Source: an uncultured Lachnospiraceae bacterium (GTDB lineage Bacteria; Bacillota; Clostridia; Lachnospirales; Lachnospiraceae). Taken from it: a stretch of DNA of 36,908 nt. Position 1 is the stretch's first letter. Every line of letters starts with the position of its first letter. The DNA lies in the NCBI GenBank assembly GCA_902775555.1, contig CACYMQ010000022.1, positions 1 through 36,908 on the forward strand, written 5' to 3'. Below the pieces are notes generated by a model that worked only from the letters and a program-made list of their open reading frames with translations, was not told where the DNA came from and ran no database searches. Made by a program: the position numbers and the translations under genes. Below, piece after piece: positions 1 through 9,529 of this stretch.

Positions 1-230
1 TGCCGGTGGCCACAGCCTTTTGGACACCGAAGCCGGATCTTTATACGGGAGCGGAAGCATGGATCCTGGCAGGAGGCGCGCATCATACCGCATTTACCTA
101 TGACCTGACTGCGGAGCAGATGGGAGACTGGGCGGAGCTGATGGGGATCGAGGCCGTATTCATCAATCAGAATACAACGATCCCGGAATTTAAGAGAGAT
201 CTGAAACTCGGAGAGGTTTTCTATCGTTAA
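1..230 (+). CDS. araA: L-arabinose isomerase, C-terminal fragment
   Basis: This is the 3' end of a gene that begins upstream of the window; the reading frame is open from base 3 to the TAA at 228-230. The roughly 75 visible residues carry AWILAGGAHHT followed by the C-terminal tail ending GEVFYR. They line up with the end of L-arabinose isomerase, where this GGAHH segment contributes a metal-ligand histidine. The enzyme converts L-arabinose to L-ribulose in the cytoplasm. The next gene starts 21 bases later behind a good ribosome binding site, so this is the upstream member of a polycistronic unit that ends with araD. A GTG at 6-8 is only an internal codon. The identification rests on recall of the family sequence. 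Confidence 0.9.
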   Translation, partial: PVATAFWTPKPDLYTGAEAWILAGGAHHTAFTYDLTAEQMGDWAELMGIEAVFINQNTTIPEFKRDLKLGEVFYR

Positions 231-251
231 TAAAAGGAAAGGAGCAATAAA

Positions 252-905
252 ATGAAATTTTTTATCGACACGGCACATGTGGAGGATATCCGGAAAGCAA
301 ATGACATGGGGGTGATCTGCGGTGTGACCACGAATCCGTCCCTGATCGCAAAGGAAGGCCGGGACTTCAAAGAGGTCATTAAAGAGATCACGGAGATCGT
401 GGACGGTCCCATCAGCGGCGAGGTAAAGGCAACCACCGTAGAAGCGGAAGGAATGATCATGGAAGGCCGGGAGATCGCCGCCATCCATCCGAATATGGTA
501 GTGAAGATCCCCATGACCGTGGAGGGCTTAAAGGCTGTAAAGGTTCTTTCGAAGGAAGGGATCAAGACAAATGTGACGCTGATTTTCTCCGCGAACCAGG
601 CGCTTCTTGCAGCTCGTGCAGGAGCAACCTATGTATCCCCCTTCCTGGGCCGCCTGGATGATATCAGTTCACCGGGTATCGAGCTGGTGGAGAATATCGT
701 GGATATCTTCCAGAACTATGATATCCGTACGGAGATCATAGCAGCCAGCATCCGGAATACCGTGCACGTGACCGAATGTGCTCTGGCAGGCGCGGATATC
801 GCAACCGTACCTTATGCCGTGATCGAGCAGATGACAAAGCATCCGCTGACAGATCAGGGGATCGTGAAATTCCAGGAAGACTATCGAAAGGTATTCGGTG
901 ATTGA
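252..905 (+). CDS. fsa: Transaldolase-like / fructose-6-phosphate aldolase (FSA/TalC family)
   Basis: A 217-residue protein, the usual length of the small single-domain FSA/TalC family of class I aldolases. It begins MKFFIDTA and contains GVTTNPSL (about 24-31) and VKIPMT, whose Lys85 is the expected Schiff-base lysine. In Firmicutes these proteins usually act as transaldolase (sedoheptulose-7-P plus glyceraldehyde-3-P to erythrose-4-P plus fructose-6-P); some act as fructose-6-phosphate aldolase. Its place directly before both transketolase halves, in an arabinose operon, favours the transaldolase role. A strong AAGGAAAGGAG lies just before the ATG. The stop codon overlaps or abuts the transketolase start, which suggests translational coupling. 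The exact substrate preference cannot be read from the sequence. Confidence 0.88.
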   Translation: MKFFIDTAHVEDIRKANDMGVICGVTTNPSLIAKEGRDFKEVIKEITEIVDGPISGEVKATTVEAEGMIMEGREIAAIHPNMVVKIPMTVEGLKAVKVLSKEGIKTNVTLIFSANQALLAARAGATYVSPFLGRLDDISSPGIELVENIVDIFQNYDIRTEIIAASIRNTVHVTECALAGADIATVPYAVIEQMTKHPLTDQGIVKFQEDYRKVFGD

Positions 906-1734
906 TATGGAAGATGCAAGAAAAAAAGAATTATCAACAATAGCAAATGAAGTAAGGAAGGGGATCGTGACGGCGGTTCACAGCGCAAAGTCCGGACATC
1001 CCGGCGGATCCCTTTCGGCGGCGGATATCCTGACCTACCTCTATTTTGAAAAGATGCATATCGACCCCAAGGCTCCGAAGGATCCGGACAGGGATCGGTT
1101 CGTTCTCTCCAAGGGACATATCGCACCGGCACTTTATTCCGTACTCGCAAACCGCGGATACTTCCCGGTAGAAGATCTGACGACGCTTCGTCATACGGGT
1201 TCTTATCTGCAGGGTCATCCGGATATGAAGCATATTCCCGGTGTGGATATGTCCTCCGGATCATTGGGACAGGGACTGTCCGCAGCAGTGGGAATGGCAC
1301 TTGCGGCAAAACTGGACGGGAAGACCTACCGGGTCTATGCCATGTGCGGAGACGGAGAGATCGAGGAAGGACAGATCTGGGAAGCGTCCATGTTCGCAGC
1401 GGCACGTAAGCTCGACAATCTCACGGTGATCATTGATAATAACAACCTTCAGATTGACGGAAGCATCGAGGAGGTCTGCTCGCCTTATCCCATTGCGGAC
1501 AAGTTTGAGGCCTTCGGCTTCCATGTGATCTGCATCGACGGACATGATCTTGATGCCATCGACGCTGCATTTACAGAAACGGAAGGCATCACCGGAAAAC
1601 CGGTAGCGATCGTTGCGAAGACCACAAAAGGAAAGGGCGTATCCTTTATGGAGGATCAGTGCGGATGGCACGGAAAGGCTCCGAACGATGAGGAATATGC
1701 TCAGGCTATGAAGGATTTGGAGGTGACCGCATAA
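898..1734 (+). CDS. Transketolase, N-terminal subunit
   Basis: A 278-residue protein covering only the thiamine-diphosphate-binding (PP) half of transketolase; the Pyr half is the next gene. Visible landmarks are [13 protein letters not shown], the [11 protein letters not shown] segment, and a GDG motif ([15 protein letters not shown]) followed downstream by DNNN, the classical ThDP/Mg site. Split transketolases are common in Clostridia and Archaea. Two starts are possible. The GTG at 898 overlaps the aldolase stop and has AAGG six bases upstream. The ATG at 907 would give 275 residues and resembles family N-termini more. The gene ends in TAATG, overlapping the next start by one base, so the two subunits are translationally coupled. 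It transfers two-carbon units between pentose phosphates. Confidence 0.9.
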   Translation: MIDMEDARKKELSTIANEVRKGIVTAVHSAKSGHPGGSLSAADILTYLYFEKMHIDPKAPKDPDRDRFVLSKGHIAPALYSVLANRGYFPVEDLTTLRHTGSYLQGHPDMKHIPGVDMSSGSLGQGLSAAVGMALAAKLDGKTYRVYAMCGDGEIEEGQIWEASMFAAARKLDNLTVIIDNNNLQIDGSIEEVCSPYPIADKFEAFGFHVICIDGHDLDAIDAAFTETEGITGKPVAIVAKTTKGKGVSFMEDQCGWHGKAPNDEEYAQAMKDLEVTA

Positions 1735-2675
1735 TGGCAGAAGTGAAAAAAATCGCTACAAGAGACAGCTATGGTCAGGCTTTGGTGGAAATCGGAACAG
1801 AGCATCCGGATGTGGTCGTACTGGACGCGGATCTTGCTGCTGCCACGAAGACAGCGGTATTTAAGAAGGCATTTCCGGAGAGACATATCGACTGCGGGAT
1901 CGCCGAGGCGGATATGATGGGGATCGCAGCAGGTCTTTCCACCTGTGGGAAGGTACCCTTCGCCAGCACATTTGCCATGTTTGCCGCAGGCAGAGCCTAT
2001 GAACAGGTGAGAAATTCCATCGGCTACCCGCATCTGAATGTGAAGATCGGCGCGACGCATGCCGGGATCTCCGTAGGTGAGGACGGAGCCAGCCATCAGT
2101 GCAATGAGGATATCGCCCTGATGCGGACCATCCCGGGGATGACGATCTTCAACCCCTCGGATGACATCGAGGCGAAGGCTGCCGTGAAGGCGGCATATGC
2201 CATTGACGGACCGGTGTATATGAGGTTCGGACGTCTTGCGGTTCCGGTGATCAATGATACACCCGAATACAGCTTTGTTCCCGGAAAGGGTGTGCTGCTC
2301 CGGGACGGTAAGGACATCACCATCATTGCTACCGGACTTCCCGTCAGTGAGAGTCTGGAAGCGGCAAAGCTGCTGGAGGCGGACGGGATCAGTGCGAGGG
2401 TGATCAATATCCATACCATCAAGCCCATTGATGAGGAGATCATCGTAAAGGCAGCGAAGGAGACCGGAAAGCTCTTTACCATAGAGGAGCATTCCATCAT
2501 CGGAGGACTGGGAAGCGCAGTAGCAGAGGTGATCTGTGAGAAGTCACCGGCACCCATGTACCGGATCGGTGTACGGGATACCTTCGGTGAGTCGGGACCG
2601 GCAAAGGAGCTGCTTCATAAATACAAGCTGGATGCGGAAGGCATCTATGAACAGATACGCGCGCAGCTGTCGTAA
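1734..2675 (+). CDS. Transketolase, C-terminal subunit
   Basis: A 313-residue partner to the preceding half. It carries the pyrimidine-binding domain (ATRDSYGQALVEIG at the start, GIAEADMMGIAAGLS around residues 57-71, where the Glu activates ThDP). The C-terminal domain has EEHSIIGGLGSAVAE around residues 252-266. The two subunits should assemble into a heterotetramer equivalent to full-length transketolase. The start ATG shares its A with the preceding TAA. With the transaldolase upstream, the pair supplies the non-oxidative pentose phosphate reactions needed to turn xylulose-5-phosphate from AraD into fructose-6-phosphate and glyceraldehyde-3-phosphate. The gene is followed by a cluster of intergenic repeats. 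Confidence 0.9.
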   Translation: MAEVKKIATRDSYGQALVEIGTEHPDVVVLDADLAAATKTAVFKKAFPERHIDCGIAEADMMGIAAGLSTCGKVPFASTFAMFAAGRAYEQVRNSIGYPHLNVKIGATHAGISVGEDGASHQCNEDIALMRTIPGMTIFNPSDDIEAKAAVKAAYAIDGPVYMRFGRLAVPVINDTPEYSFVPGKGVLLRDGKDITIIATGLPVSESLEAAKLLEADGISARVINIHTIKPIDEEIIVKAAKETGKLFTIEEHSIIGGLGSAVAEVICEKSPAPMYRIGVRDTFGESGPAKELLHKYKLDAEGIYEQIRAQLS

Positions 2676-2691
2676 TCTTCGCAAAATAAGA

Positions 2692-2830
2692 TGTCATCCT
2701 GAACATGTCATCCTGAGCGAAGCGGTGTCATCCTGAGCGAAGCGGTGTCATCCTGAGTGAAGCGGTGTCATCCTGAGCGAAGCGAAGGATCTTGAAGGCC
2801 AAGATTCTTCGTCGCTACGCTCCTCAGACA
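2692..2830. repeat. Intergenic palindromic repeat cluster, copy 1 (with 20-bp tandem expansion)
   Basis: Between the transketolase and isomerase genes. A truncated unit (2692-2705) is followed by three head-to-tail 20-bp units TGTCATCCTGAGCGAAGCGG (2706-2725, 2726-2745 and 2746-2765, the last with one C-to-T change). A longer element at 2766-2830 follows, whose left arm (TGTCATCCTGAGCGAAGCGA) is roughly complementary to its right arm (ATTCTTCGTCGCTACGCTCC). The longer element can fold into an imperfect hairpin. The same family recurs at 6021, 16847 and 25821. It is not a CRISPR, because the units are adjacent with no unique spacers. Confidence 0.9.
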
Positions 2831-2872
2831 CGGGCCGGAATCAATTTATAAATCAACAGGAGGAATAATAAA

Positions 2873-4354
2873 ATGGAAAATATGCCTATTGTAAAACTTG
2901 GTATCATTGCAGTCAGCCGTGACTGTTTCCCGATGAGCCTGTCCATTTCCAGAAGACAGGCGGTAGTAGCAGAATATACAAAAACCTATGGTGAGATCTA
3001 CGAGTGTGAGACCACCGTGGAAAATGAAGTCGATATGCGCAAGGCTCTGGCGGAGATTCGCCTCGCAGGCTGTAATGCACTGGTTGTCTTCCTCGGAAAC
3101 TTCGGACCGGAGTCCAGTGAGATCCTTCTTGTGAAGGAATTTGAAGGACCGTCCATGGTAGTGGCAGCGGCTGAGGAAGCCGGTGACCGTCTGTGTGATG
3201 ACCGCGGAGATGCTTACTGTGGTATGCTGAATGCCAGCTACAATCTGAAGCTCCGGAATCTGAAGGCATATATCCCGGAGTACCCGGTTGGCACGGCTTC
3301 CGAGATTGCGGACATGATCAATGATTTTAAGACCATTGCCAGAGCGTCCATCGCGCTGAACGATCTGAAGATCATCAGCTTCGGACCGCGTCCCCAGGAC
3401 TTCCTTGCCTGCAACGCGCCGATTAAACAGCTTTACAATCTGGGCATCGAGATCCAGGAGAATTCCGAGCTGGATCTCTTCGAGGCATATAACAAGCATG
3501 CCGGTGACGAGAGGATCCCGGCAGTGGTTGAAGATATGGCGAAGGAGTTGGGAGCCGGCAACAAGAAGCCTGAGGTGCTTTCCAAGCTGGCACAGTATGA
3601 GCTGACACTTCTTGACTGGATCGATGAGAATAAGGGAAGCCGCAGTCATGTGGTGATCGCCGGCAAATGCTGGCCCGCCTTCCAGACCCAGTTCGGTTTC
3701 GTTCCCTGCTATGTCAACAGCCGTCTGGCAGCCCGCGGGATCCCGGTATCCTGTGAGGTGGATATCTACGGCGCACTGTCTGAGTATATCGGTCAGCTGG
3801 TAAGTGACGATGCAGTCACCCTTTTGGACATCAACAATTCCGTTCCGCGCGACATGTATGAGTCCGAGATCAAGGGCAAGTTCGATTATGATTATGATAT
3901 CAAGGATACGTTCATGGGCTTCCACTGCGGAAATACCTGCAGCACCAAGCTTGCCTTCCATGAGATGAAGAACCAGAAGATCATGGCACGTACACTGCCT
4001 GAGGAAGTAACGAATGGAACGCTGGAAGGGGATCTGATCCCCGGACATGCTACGGTATACCGTCTGCAGAGTACCTCGGATGCGAAGCTTCGTGCTTATG
4101 TGGCTGAGGGAGAGATCCTTCCGGTACGCACCAGATCCTTCGGTGGCATCGGCATTTTCGCCATCCCGGAGATGGGTCGTTTCTATCGCCATGTCCTGAT
4201 CGAGAAGAACTATCCGCACCATGCAGCCATTACCTTCCACCACAACGGACGTCTGCTGTATGAGGTATTCAAGTTCATCGGCGTGGAACTGGATGAAATC
4301 GACTACAATCATCCGAAGGGAGTAAGGTATCCTTCCGAGAATCCCTTCTGCTGA
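2873..4354 (+). CDS. L-fucose/L-arabinose isomerase family sugar isomerase
   Basis: A 493-residue protein of the L-fucose isomerase-like family (COG2407 type), shorter than classical FucI (about 590 residues). The likely Mn2+ site is visible: Glu295 in CEVDIYG, Asp319 in LLDINN, and a His in the C-terminal FHHNG (455-459), with another conserved FHCGN at 350-354. Members interconvert aldoses and ketoses such as L-fucose and D-arabinose. Here it lies between transketolase and an FGGY kinase inside an operon that already has araA, so it may serve a second pentose or deoxyhexose, or act as an alternative arabinose isomerase. The substrate is not assignable. AGGAGG at 2858-2863 supports the ATG at 2873. 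Confidence 0.75.
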   Translation: MENMPIVKLGIIAVSRDCFPMSLSISRRQAVVAEYTKTYGEIYECETTVENEVDMRKALAEIRLAGCNALVVFLGNFGPESSEILLVKEFEGPSMVVAAAEEAGDRLCDDRGDAYCGMLNASYNLKLRNLKAYIPEYPVGTASEIADMINDFKTIARASIALNDLKIISFGPRPQDFLACNAPIKQLYNLGIEIQENSELDLFEAYNKHAGDERIPAVVEDMAKELGAGNKKPEVLSKLAQYELTLLDWIDENKGSRSHVVIAGKCWPAFQTQFGFVPCYVNSRLAARGIPVSCEVDIYGALSEYIGQLVSDDAVTLLDINNSVPRDMYESEIKGKFDYDYDIKDTFMGFHCGNTCSTKLAFHEMKNQKIMARTLPEEVTNGTLEGDLIPGHATVYRLQSTSDAKLRAYVAEGEILPVRTRSFGGIGIFAIPEMGRFYRHVLIEKNYPHHAAITFHHNGRLLYEVFKFIGVELDEIDYNHPKGVRYPSENPFC

Positions 4355-4402
4355 CGAAAGGAATCGGATAGAATAATAATTTGATAATTATGGGGGTCAC
4401 AT

Positions 4403-6004
4403 ATGGAAATAAAAGAAATGATCGAATCCGGGAAGACTGCGATCGGGATCGAATTCGGTTCCACCCGGATCAAGGCCGTTATGGTCAGCCCGGACGGAAA
4501 GCCTGTCGCAGAAGGCGGACATACCTGGGAGAATCAGTATGAGAACGGTCTTTGGACCTATAGCCTGGACATGATCTGGAGCGGACTGCAGGATGCATAT
4601 CAGCAGCTGGCGAAGGACGTGGCAGAAAAGTACGCAGCAGAGATCCGCACCACTTCGGCTATCGGTTTTTCTGCCATGATGCACGGGTATATGGCATTTG
4701 ATAAGGAAGACCGCCTGCTGGTTCCCTTCCGTACCTGGAGAAATACGGTGACGGGACAGGCTGCAGCAGAGCTGACGAAGGAATTCGGTTTCAATATCCC
4801 GCAGCGCTGGAGCATCGCCCATCTCCATCAGGCGGTTCTTGATCAGGAACCGCATGTACCGGATATCACATTCTTTACGACATTGGCAGGATATGTTCAC
4901 TGGCAGCTGACAGGAGAGAAGGTCCTGGGGGTCGGAGATGCTTCCGGAATGTTCCCGATCGACAGCAGGACCAGAGATTACAACAAGGACTACCTGGCAA
5001 AATATGAGGCGCTTGTGGCTGACAGGGGATATGCCTGGAAGCTGTCGGAGATCCTTCCGAAGGTACTGGTGGCAGGCAAGGCGGCCGGGACACTTACGGC
5101 AGAGGGAGCAGCGAAGCTGGATGTCAGCGGTAAGCTGCAGGCAGGCATTCCGCTCTGTCCGCCGGAGGGTGACGCAGGCACCGGTATGGTAGCCACCAAC
5201 AGTGTGGCGGTCCGTACGGGAAATGTATCAGCGGGAACCTCCATCTTCGCCATGATCGTTATGGAGAAGGCACTTTCCGCAGTGCATGAGGAGATCGACG
5301 TGGTCACAACCCCGGTGGGAGATGATGTGGCCATGGTACATTGCAACAACTGTACGTCCGACATCAATGCATGGGCCGGGATCTTCCGCCAGTTTGCGGA
5401 TGCCATCGGCGCACCGGTGGATACGGATAAGCTCTATACCACTCTCTTTAATGCTGCGCTGGATGGTGCACCGGATTGCGGCGGCCTTGCAGGATTTAAT
5501 TATTTCTCAGGGGAGCCGGTGACCGGTTTTACGGAAGGCCGTCCGGTATTTGCAAGAAAAGTGGATGCGGATTTCAGTTTTGCAAACTTTATGCGTCTTC
5601 ATCTTTACTCGGCAGTCAGCACCCTGAAGGTTGGACTGGATATCCTGCTGAAGGAAGAGGGCGTCAAGGTGGATCAGCTGTACGGACACGGCGGCTTCTT
5701 CAAGACGAAGGAGGTTGGCCAGCGCATCATGTCGGCGGCGACCGGTGGTCCCATTACCGTTATGGAGACAGCAGGAGAAGGCGGCGCCTGGGGTATGGCA
5801 GTCCTTGCACTTTATCTGGACCGCCTCGAAGGACGTACACCGGCTGAGTATCCTCTTTCCCGCTTCCTGAATGAGGAGCTTTTTGCGGGGCAGGAGGGAA
5901 CAACCGTGACTGCTTCGGAAGAGGAGACGGCAGGATTTACGAAGTTCATGGAGACCTTCAAGGCTACGATGCCGATCGAGAAGGCGGCGGTGGAAACACT
6001 GTGA
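4403..6004 (+). CDS. FGGY-family carbohydrate kinase, probable ribulokinase/xylulokinase
   Basis: A 533-residue ASKHA-fold sugar kinase. The first phosphate motif is [12 protein letters not shown] (14-25), with Glu17 where most FGGY kinases have Asp. The second is PPEGDAGTG, with Asp257 as the probable catalytic base, and a glycine-rich [10 protein letters not shown] region lies near the C-terminus. It phosphorylates a ketopentose in the cytoplasm. Its position between an isomerase and araD makes L-ribulose to L-ribulose-5-phosphate the best guess. This would parallel the non-AraB ribulokinase AraK described in Clostridium, although xylulose or another ketose is possible. Spacing from the previous gene is 48 bases with only a GGGGG-type ribosome binding site. 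A repeat element separates it from araD. Confidence 0.78.
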   Translation: MEIKEMIESGKTAIGIEFGSTRIKAVMVSPDGKPVAEGGHTWENQYENGLWTYSLDMIWSGLQDAYQQLAKDVAEKYAAEIRTTSAIGFSAMMHGYMAFDKEDRLLVPFRTWRNTVTGQAAAELTKEFGFNIPQRWSIAHLHQAVLDQEPHVPDITFFTTLAGYVHWQLTGEKVLGVGDASGMFPIDSRTRDYNKDYLAKYEALVADRGYAWKLSEILPKVLVAGKAAGTLTAEGAAKLDVSGKLQAGIPLCPPEGDAGTGMVATNSVAVRTGNVSAGTSIFAMIVMEKALSAVHEEIDVVTTPVGDDVAMVHCNNCTSDINAWAGIFRQFADAIGAPVDTDKLYTTLFNAALDGAPDCGGLAGFNYFSGEPVTGFTEGRPVFARKVDADFSFANFMRLHLYSAVSTLKVGLDILLKEEGVKVDQLYGHGGFFKTKEVGQRIMSAATGGPITVMETAGEGGAWGMAVLALYLDRLEGRTPAEYPLSRFLNEELFAGQEGTTVTASEEETAGFTKFMETFKATMPIEKAAVETL

Positions 6005-6123
6005 TGTCATCCATGTCCGGTGTCATCCTGAGCGAAGCGAAGGATCCTGAAGGCCAAGATTCTTCGTCGCTACGCTCCTCAGAATGACATCGGGGTGTCA
6101 TCCTGAGCGAAGCGAAGGATCTT
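6005..6123. repeat. Intergenic palindromic repeat, copy 2 (most complete)
   Basis: The full unit runs 6021-6089. It begins TGTCATCCTGAGCGAAGCGA and ends CTCCTCAGAATGACA, so the termini are inverted copies of TGTCATYCTGAG and the whole can form a long imperfect hairpin. A half unit (left arm only) follows at 6096-6123, and a degenerate TGTCATCC stub precedes it at 6005-6012. It sits between the kinase and araD within one operon, so it is probably transcribed. Confidence 0.9.
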
Positions 6124-6160
6124 TACGGCGATAAGACATACAGAGGAAGAGGGAAGTCAG

Positions 6161-6856
<696 letters not shown>

Positions 6857-6874
6857 ACGGTTCTGATGATCAGG

Positions 6875-6931
6875 GAGGAGTGGCACATTTATGTGTCGCT
6901 CCTCTTGTGTGGGTTGATACTGTTTTTTTTT
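6875..6931 (+). terminator. Possible terminator after araD
   Basis: A 13-bp stem (6875-6887 with 6892-6904, two G-T wobbles) with a TTTA loop. The T-tract (6923-6931) is 18 bases downstream rather than directly attached, so termination may be partial. Confidence 0.5.
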
Positions 6932-6993
6932 GCTGCCAGATGATAAAATAATAAGGTAACTGCGGCAGATGACAGAAAGGGGGACGGGTCCTC

Positions 6994-8025
6994 TTGAACG
7001 ACAGGGAATCAAAAAAGAAACACAGACAGGCCGGAAGATCTGCATTCTTCGGGAAGAAGGTTCTTCTTCTGGCAGGGGCATGCATGCTCCTCCTTTTCGG
7101 TGTGCTCACGGGGTGCACAGCGAAAGAGGGATCGGAGGAACCCGAGCTCCTGCTGGGCTTCAGCCAGCTGGGCTCCGAAAGCGCGTGGCGGGTCGGAAAT
7201 ACCAGAGATATCGAGAAGAAGGCGGGGGAGTACGGGATCAGTCTGATGCTGGAGAATGCGAATCAGAAGCAGGAGAACCAGATCGCCGCGATCCGGCGCT
7301 TTATCGCATATAAGGTTGATGTGATCGCATTTTCACCCATTGTTGAGGAAGGATGGGACAATGTGCTGAAGGAAGCAAAGGATGCCGGGATCCCGGTGAT
7401 CCTGGTGGACAGAGACATCAACACGGAGGAAAAGGGGCTTACCACCTGTCTCATCGGTGCGGACTTCTATAAAGAGGGGGTGATGGCGGCGGAGTATCTG
7501 ATCCGTAAGGCCGACCAGCTGGGGAAGGACCATATAAAGATCGTGGAGATCACGGGGACAGAAGATTCCACCCCCATGAGAAAACGGCAGGCCGGGTTTA
7601 TGGATACGATCCGGAATGACAGCAGAATGGAAGTGATAAAGAGTGTAAACGGAGATTTCCTGAAGAGCCGGGGGGCCGAGTGCATGAGGGAACTCCTGAA
7701 GACCTACGGAAGCGGGATTGACGTGGTATACAGTCACAATGATGAGATGACACTGGGGGCTCTGGCAGAGATCGAGCAGGCAGGTTACAGGCCGGGGAAG
7801 GATATCGTGATCATTTCCATAGATGGCGGGCAGGAAGCCATAGATGTACTGAAGTCAGGCAGGATCAACTGCATTGTGGAATGTACTCCCATGCTGGGCA
7901 GTACACTGATGGAAACCGCAAAGAAACTTAAGAACGGTGAGAAGGTTGATACACTCATTCATCCGGAGGAACGTTACTTCAGTGACGAGCAGGATCTTAC
8001 AAACCTGGAGCCCAGGGGATACTGA
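6994..8025 (+). CDS. YtfQ-like sugar-binding lipoprotein, sensory component (AraP-like)
   Basis: A 343-residue periplasmic-binding-protein-fold protein starting at TTG 6994, with AAAGGGGG about ten bases upstream. Positively charged residues, a hydrophobic stretch (about 21-38) and the lipobox LTGC give a lipidated Cys41 on the outer membrane face. The mature part closely follows the galactofuranose-binding protein YtfQ: GFSQLGSESAWR, QKQENQI, SHNDEM and SIDGG are recognisable. It is followed at once by a sensor kinase and a response regulator, while the importer has its own binding protein further on. The likely role is therefore to present L-arabinose or a related furanose to the kinase, as in the AraPST system of Geobacillus. 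The ligand is inferred. Confidence 0.82.
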   Translation: MNDRESKKKHRQAGRSAFFGKKVLLLAGACMLLLFGVLTGCTAKEGSEEPELLLGFSQLGSESAWRVGNTRDIEKKAGEYGISLMLENANQKQENQIAAIRRFIAYKVDVIAFSPIVEEGWDNVLKEAKDAGIPVILVDRDINTEEKGLTTCLIGADFYKEGVMAAEYLIRKADQLGKDHIKIVEITGTEDSTPMRKRQAGFMDTIRNDSRMEVIKSVNGDFLKSRGAECMRELLKTYGSGIDVVYSHNDEMTLGALAEIEQAGYRPGKDIVIISIDGGQEAIDVLKSGRINCIVECTPMLGSTLMETAKKLKNGEKVDTLIHPEERYFSDEQDLTNLEPRGY

Positions 8026-8059
8026 CCTCTGGCTATAGCGGAGATTTACGGAGAGTTTT

Positions 8060-9529
8060 ATGGTAAGGATCAGAAAGGAAAAAAGCATCATCGGCAAGAT
8101 CGACAGCATGAGCCAGAAACTGGTGATCCTGCTGGTATTCCCGATCTTTATCAGCCTTGCTCTCATGCTCCTTTATTCCGGACGTTATCACAGTGCCATC
8201 AACCGCATGGAGACCATCACAAGTCTGAAAATGGTCGTTACCCAGGAGATCCCGGAAACCGTCTGGGGGATCGTCAGCGGCAGGCAGACCGTTGCCGAAA
8301 GCAGGGTGTATGTATCAATCCTCGGTGTCCATGATACGCTGCAGGAGATCATGGAGAAGGCGGATGATGAGGACCGGGTGCTGCTGGTGGTGGCCGACCG
8401 TACCATGCAGACCCTGGAGAAATATGTGGATCAGATCCGTGACAATATCGATGCCGGCCGTGCCGTGGTGGAAAATGAGGCCGTCATGAATGAGGTCCGG
8501 GACGTGGCGAATCTGATAGACAGCATGCTGAATGATTATATTGCCAGGGAGATCGAGGCAACGGCCAGGAGAAGCAATACGCTCCGGCTGCTGATCCTTT
8601 TCACGGCTGCCGCAGAGGCTATCGTCGTGATCCTGGCCTGGCTTCTCCGGACCCGGTGGATGAAGAATACGGCGGTATTTGTAAAGCGGCCCATCGACCG
8701 GTTGGAGGAGGTTACCGCAAAGCTCGCGGAGGGAACGCTGGATGCAAGACTGAACGAAACGGAGGTTACGGAGCTTCGGAATCTTACGGTCCAGGTAAAT
8801 ACCATGGCGGACCGTTTGGAGGAAATGATGGAGAAGAGCCATCAGGACGAGAGGAATCTCCGCAAAGCAGAGCTTCGCACGCTTCAGACCCAGATCAATC
8901 CGCATTTCCTGTATAATACGCTGGATGCCATTGTATGGAAGGCCGAAGCAGGGGAGAAGAGTGAGGTCATACAGCTGACCGGCGCACTCAGTGACTTCTT
9001 CCGGATCAGCCTGTCCTCCGGCGCGGACTGGATCCCCATCAGTCAGGAGCGAAAGCACATCGAGGGATATCTTACGATCCAGAAGACACGTTACAGGGAT
9101 ATCATGCATTATGAGATCGACATACCGGACGAGATCGGGGACTATTATATCCTGAAGCTGCTGTTGCAGCCGCTGGTGGAAAATGCCCTGTATCATGGGA
9201 TCAAGAACTGCCGTGGCGGCGGTACCATCCGGGTGAAGGGACGGTTGAAGGAAGATATGCTGGAGTTCTCCGTGTCGGATACCGGATCCGGTATGACGGA
9301 GGAACAGCTGGGTGCCCTCAGGAAGCGTATGAAGGAGGGACAGCGTGCGGTCAGTGAAGGTACGGGAGGCTTCGGTCTGGTAAATGTGAACCTTCGGATC
9401 CGGCTTTATTATAACCAGCCCGACGGGCTGCAGATCATTAGCGGAGAAAACGGTACCACAGTCAGCTTCCGTGTACCGTGCAGAAGCAGAGAGGAGATTT
9501 CGGAAAATGAAAGTATTTCTGGTGGATGA
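8060..9529 (+). CDS. Sensor histidine kinase, LytS/YesM type (AraS-like)
   Basis: A 489-residue membrane kinase. A transmembrane segment (about 21-40) and a second one (about 176-196) flank an extracellular domain of about 135 residues. A HAMP-like linker (about 197-255) and a short helix with QTQINPHFLYNTLD follow, His282 being the phosphorylated residue of the His_kinase family. The GHKL ATPase domain shows LVENALYHGIK (N box), DTGSGM (G1) and GGFGLVNVN (G2). It presumably reads the sugar-loaded lipoprotein encoded just upstream and phosphorylates the regulator encoded just downstream. Its last 23 bases overlap the regulator gene. GGAG eight bases before the ATG supports the start. Confidence 0.9.
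   Translation: MVRIRKEKSIIGKIDSMSQKLVILLVFPIFISLALMLLYSGRYHSAINRMETITSLKMVVTQEIPETVWGIVSGRQTVAESRVYVSILGVHDTLQEIMEKADDEDRVLLVVADRTMQTLEKYVDQIRDNIDAGRAVVENEAVMNEVRDVANLIDSMLNDYIAREIEATARRSNTLRLLILFTAAAEAIVVILAWLLRTRWMKNTAVFVKRPIDRLEEVTAKLAEGTLDARLNETEVTELRNLTVQVNTMADRLEEMMEKSHQDERNLRKAELRTLQTQINPHFLYNTLDAIVWKAEAGEKSEVIQLTGALSDFFRISLSSGADWIPISQERKHIEGYLTIQKTRYRDIMHYEIDIPDEIGDYYILKLLLQPLVENALYHGIKNCRGGGTIRVKGRLKEDMLEFSVSDTGSGMTEEQLGALRKRMKEGQRAVSEGTGGFGLVNVNLRIRLYYNQPDGLQIISGENGTTVSFRVPCRSREEISENESISGG

Noticed and set aside
897-2675. Sulfoglycolytic transketolase/transaldolase pathway
   Set aside because: Transketolase and FSA-type aldolase also occur in sulfoquinovose clusters, but the flanking araA and araD and the absence of a sulfoquinovosidase make pentose use far more likely.
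2692-2765. Possible CRISPR array
   Set aside because: The 20-bp units are directly adjacent with no unique spacers and no cas genes are near.
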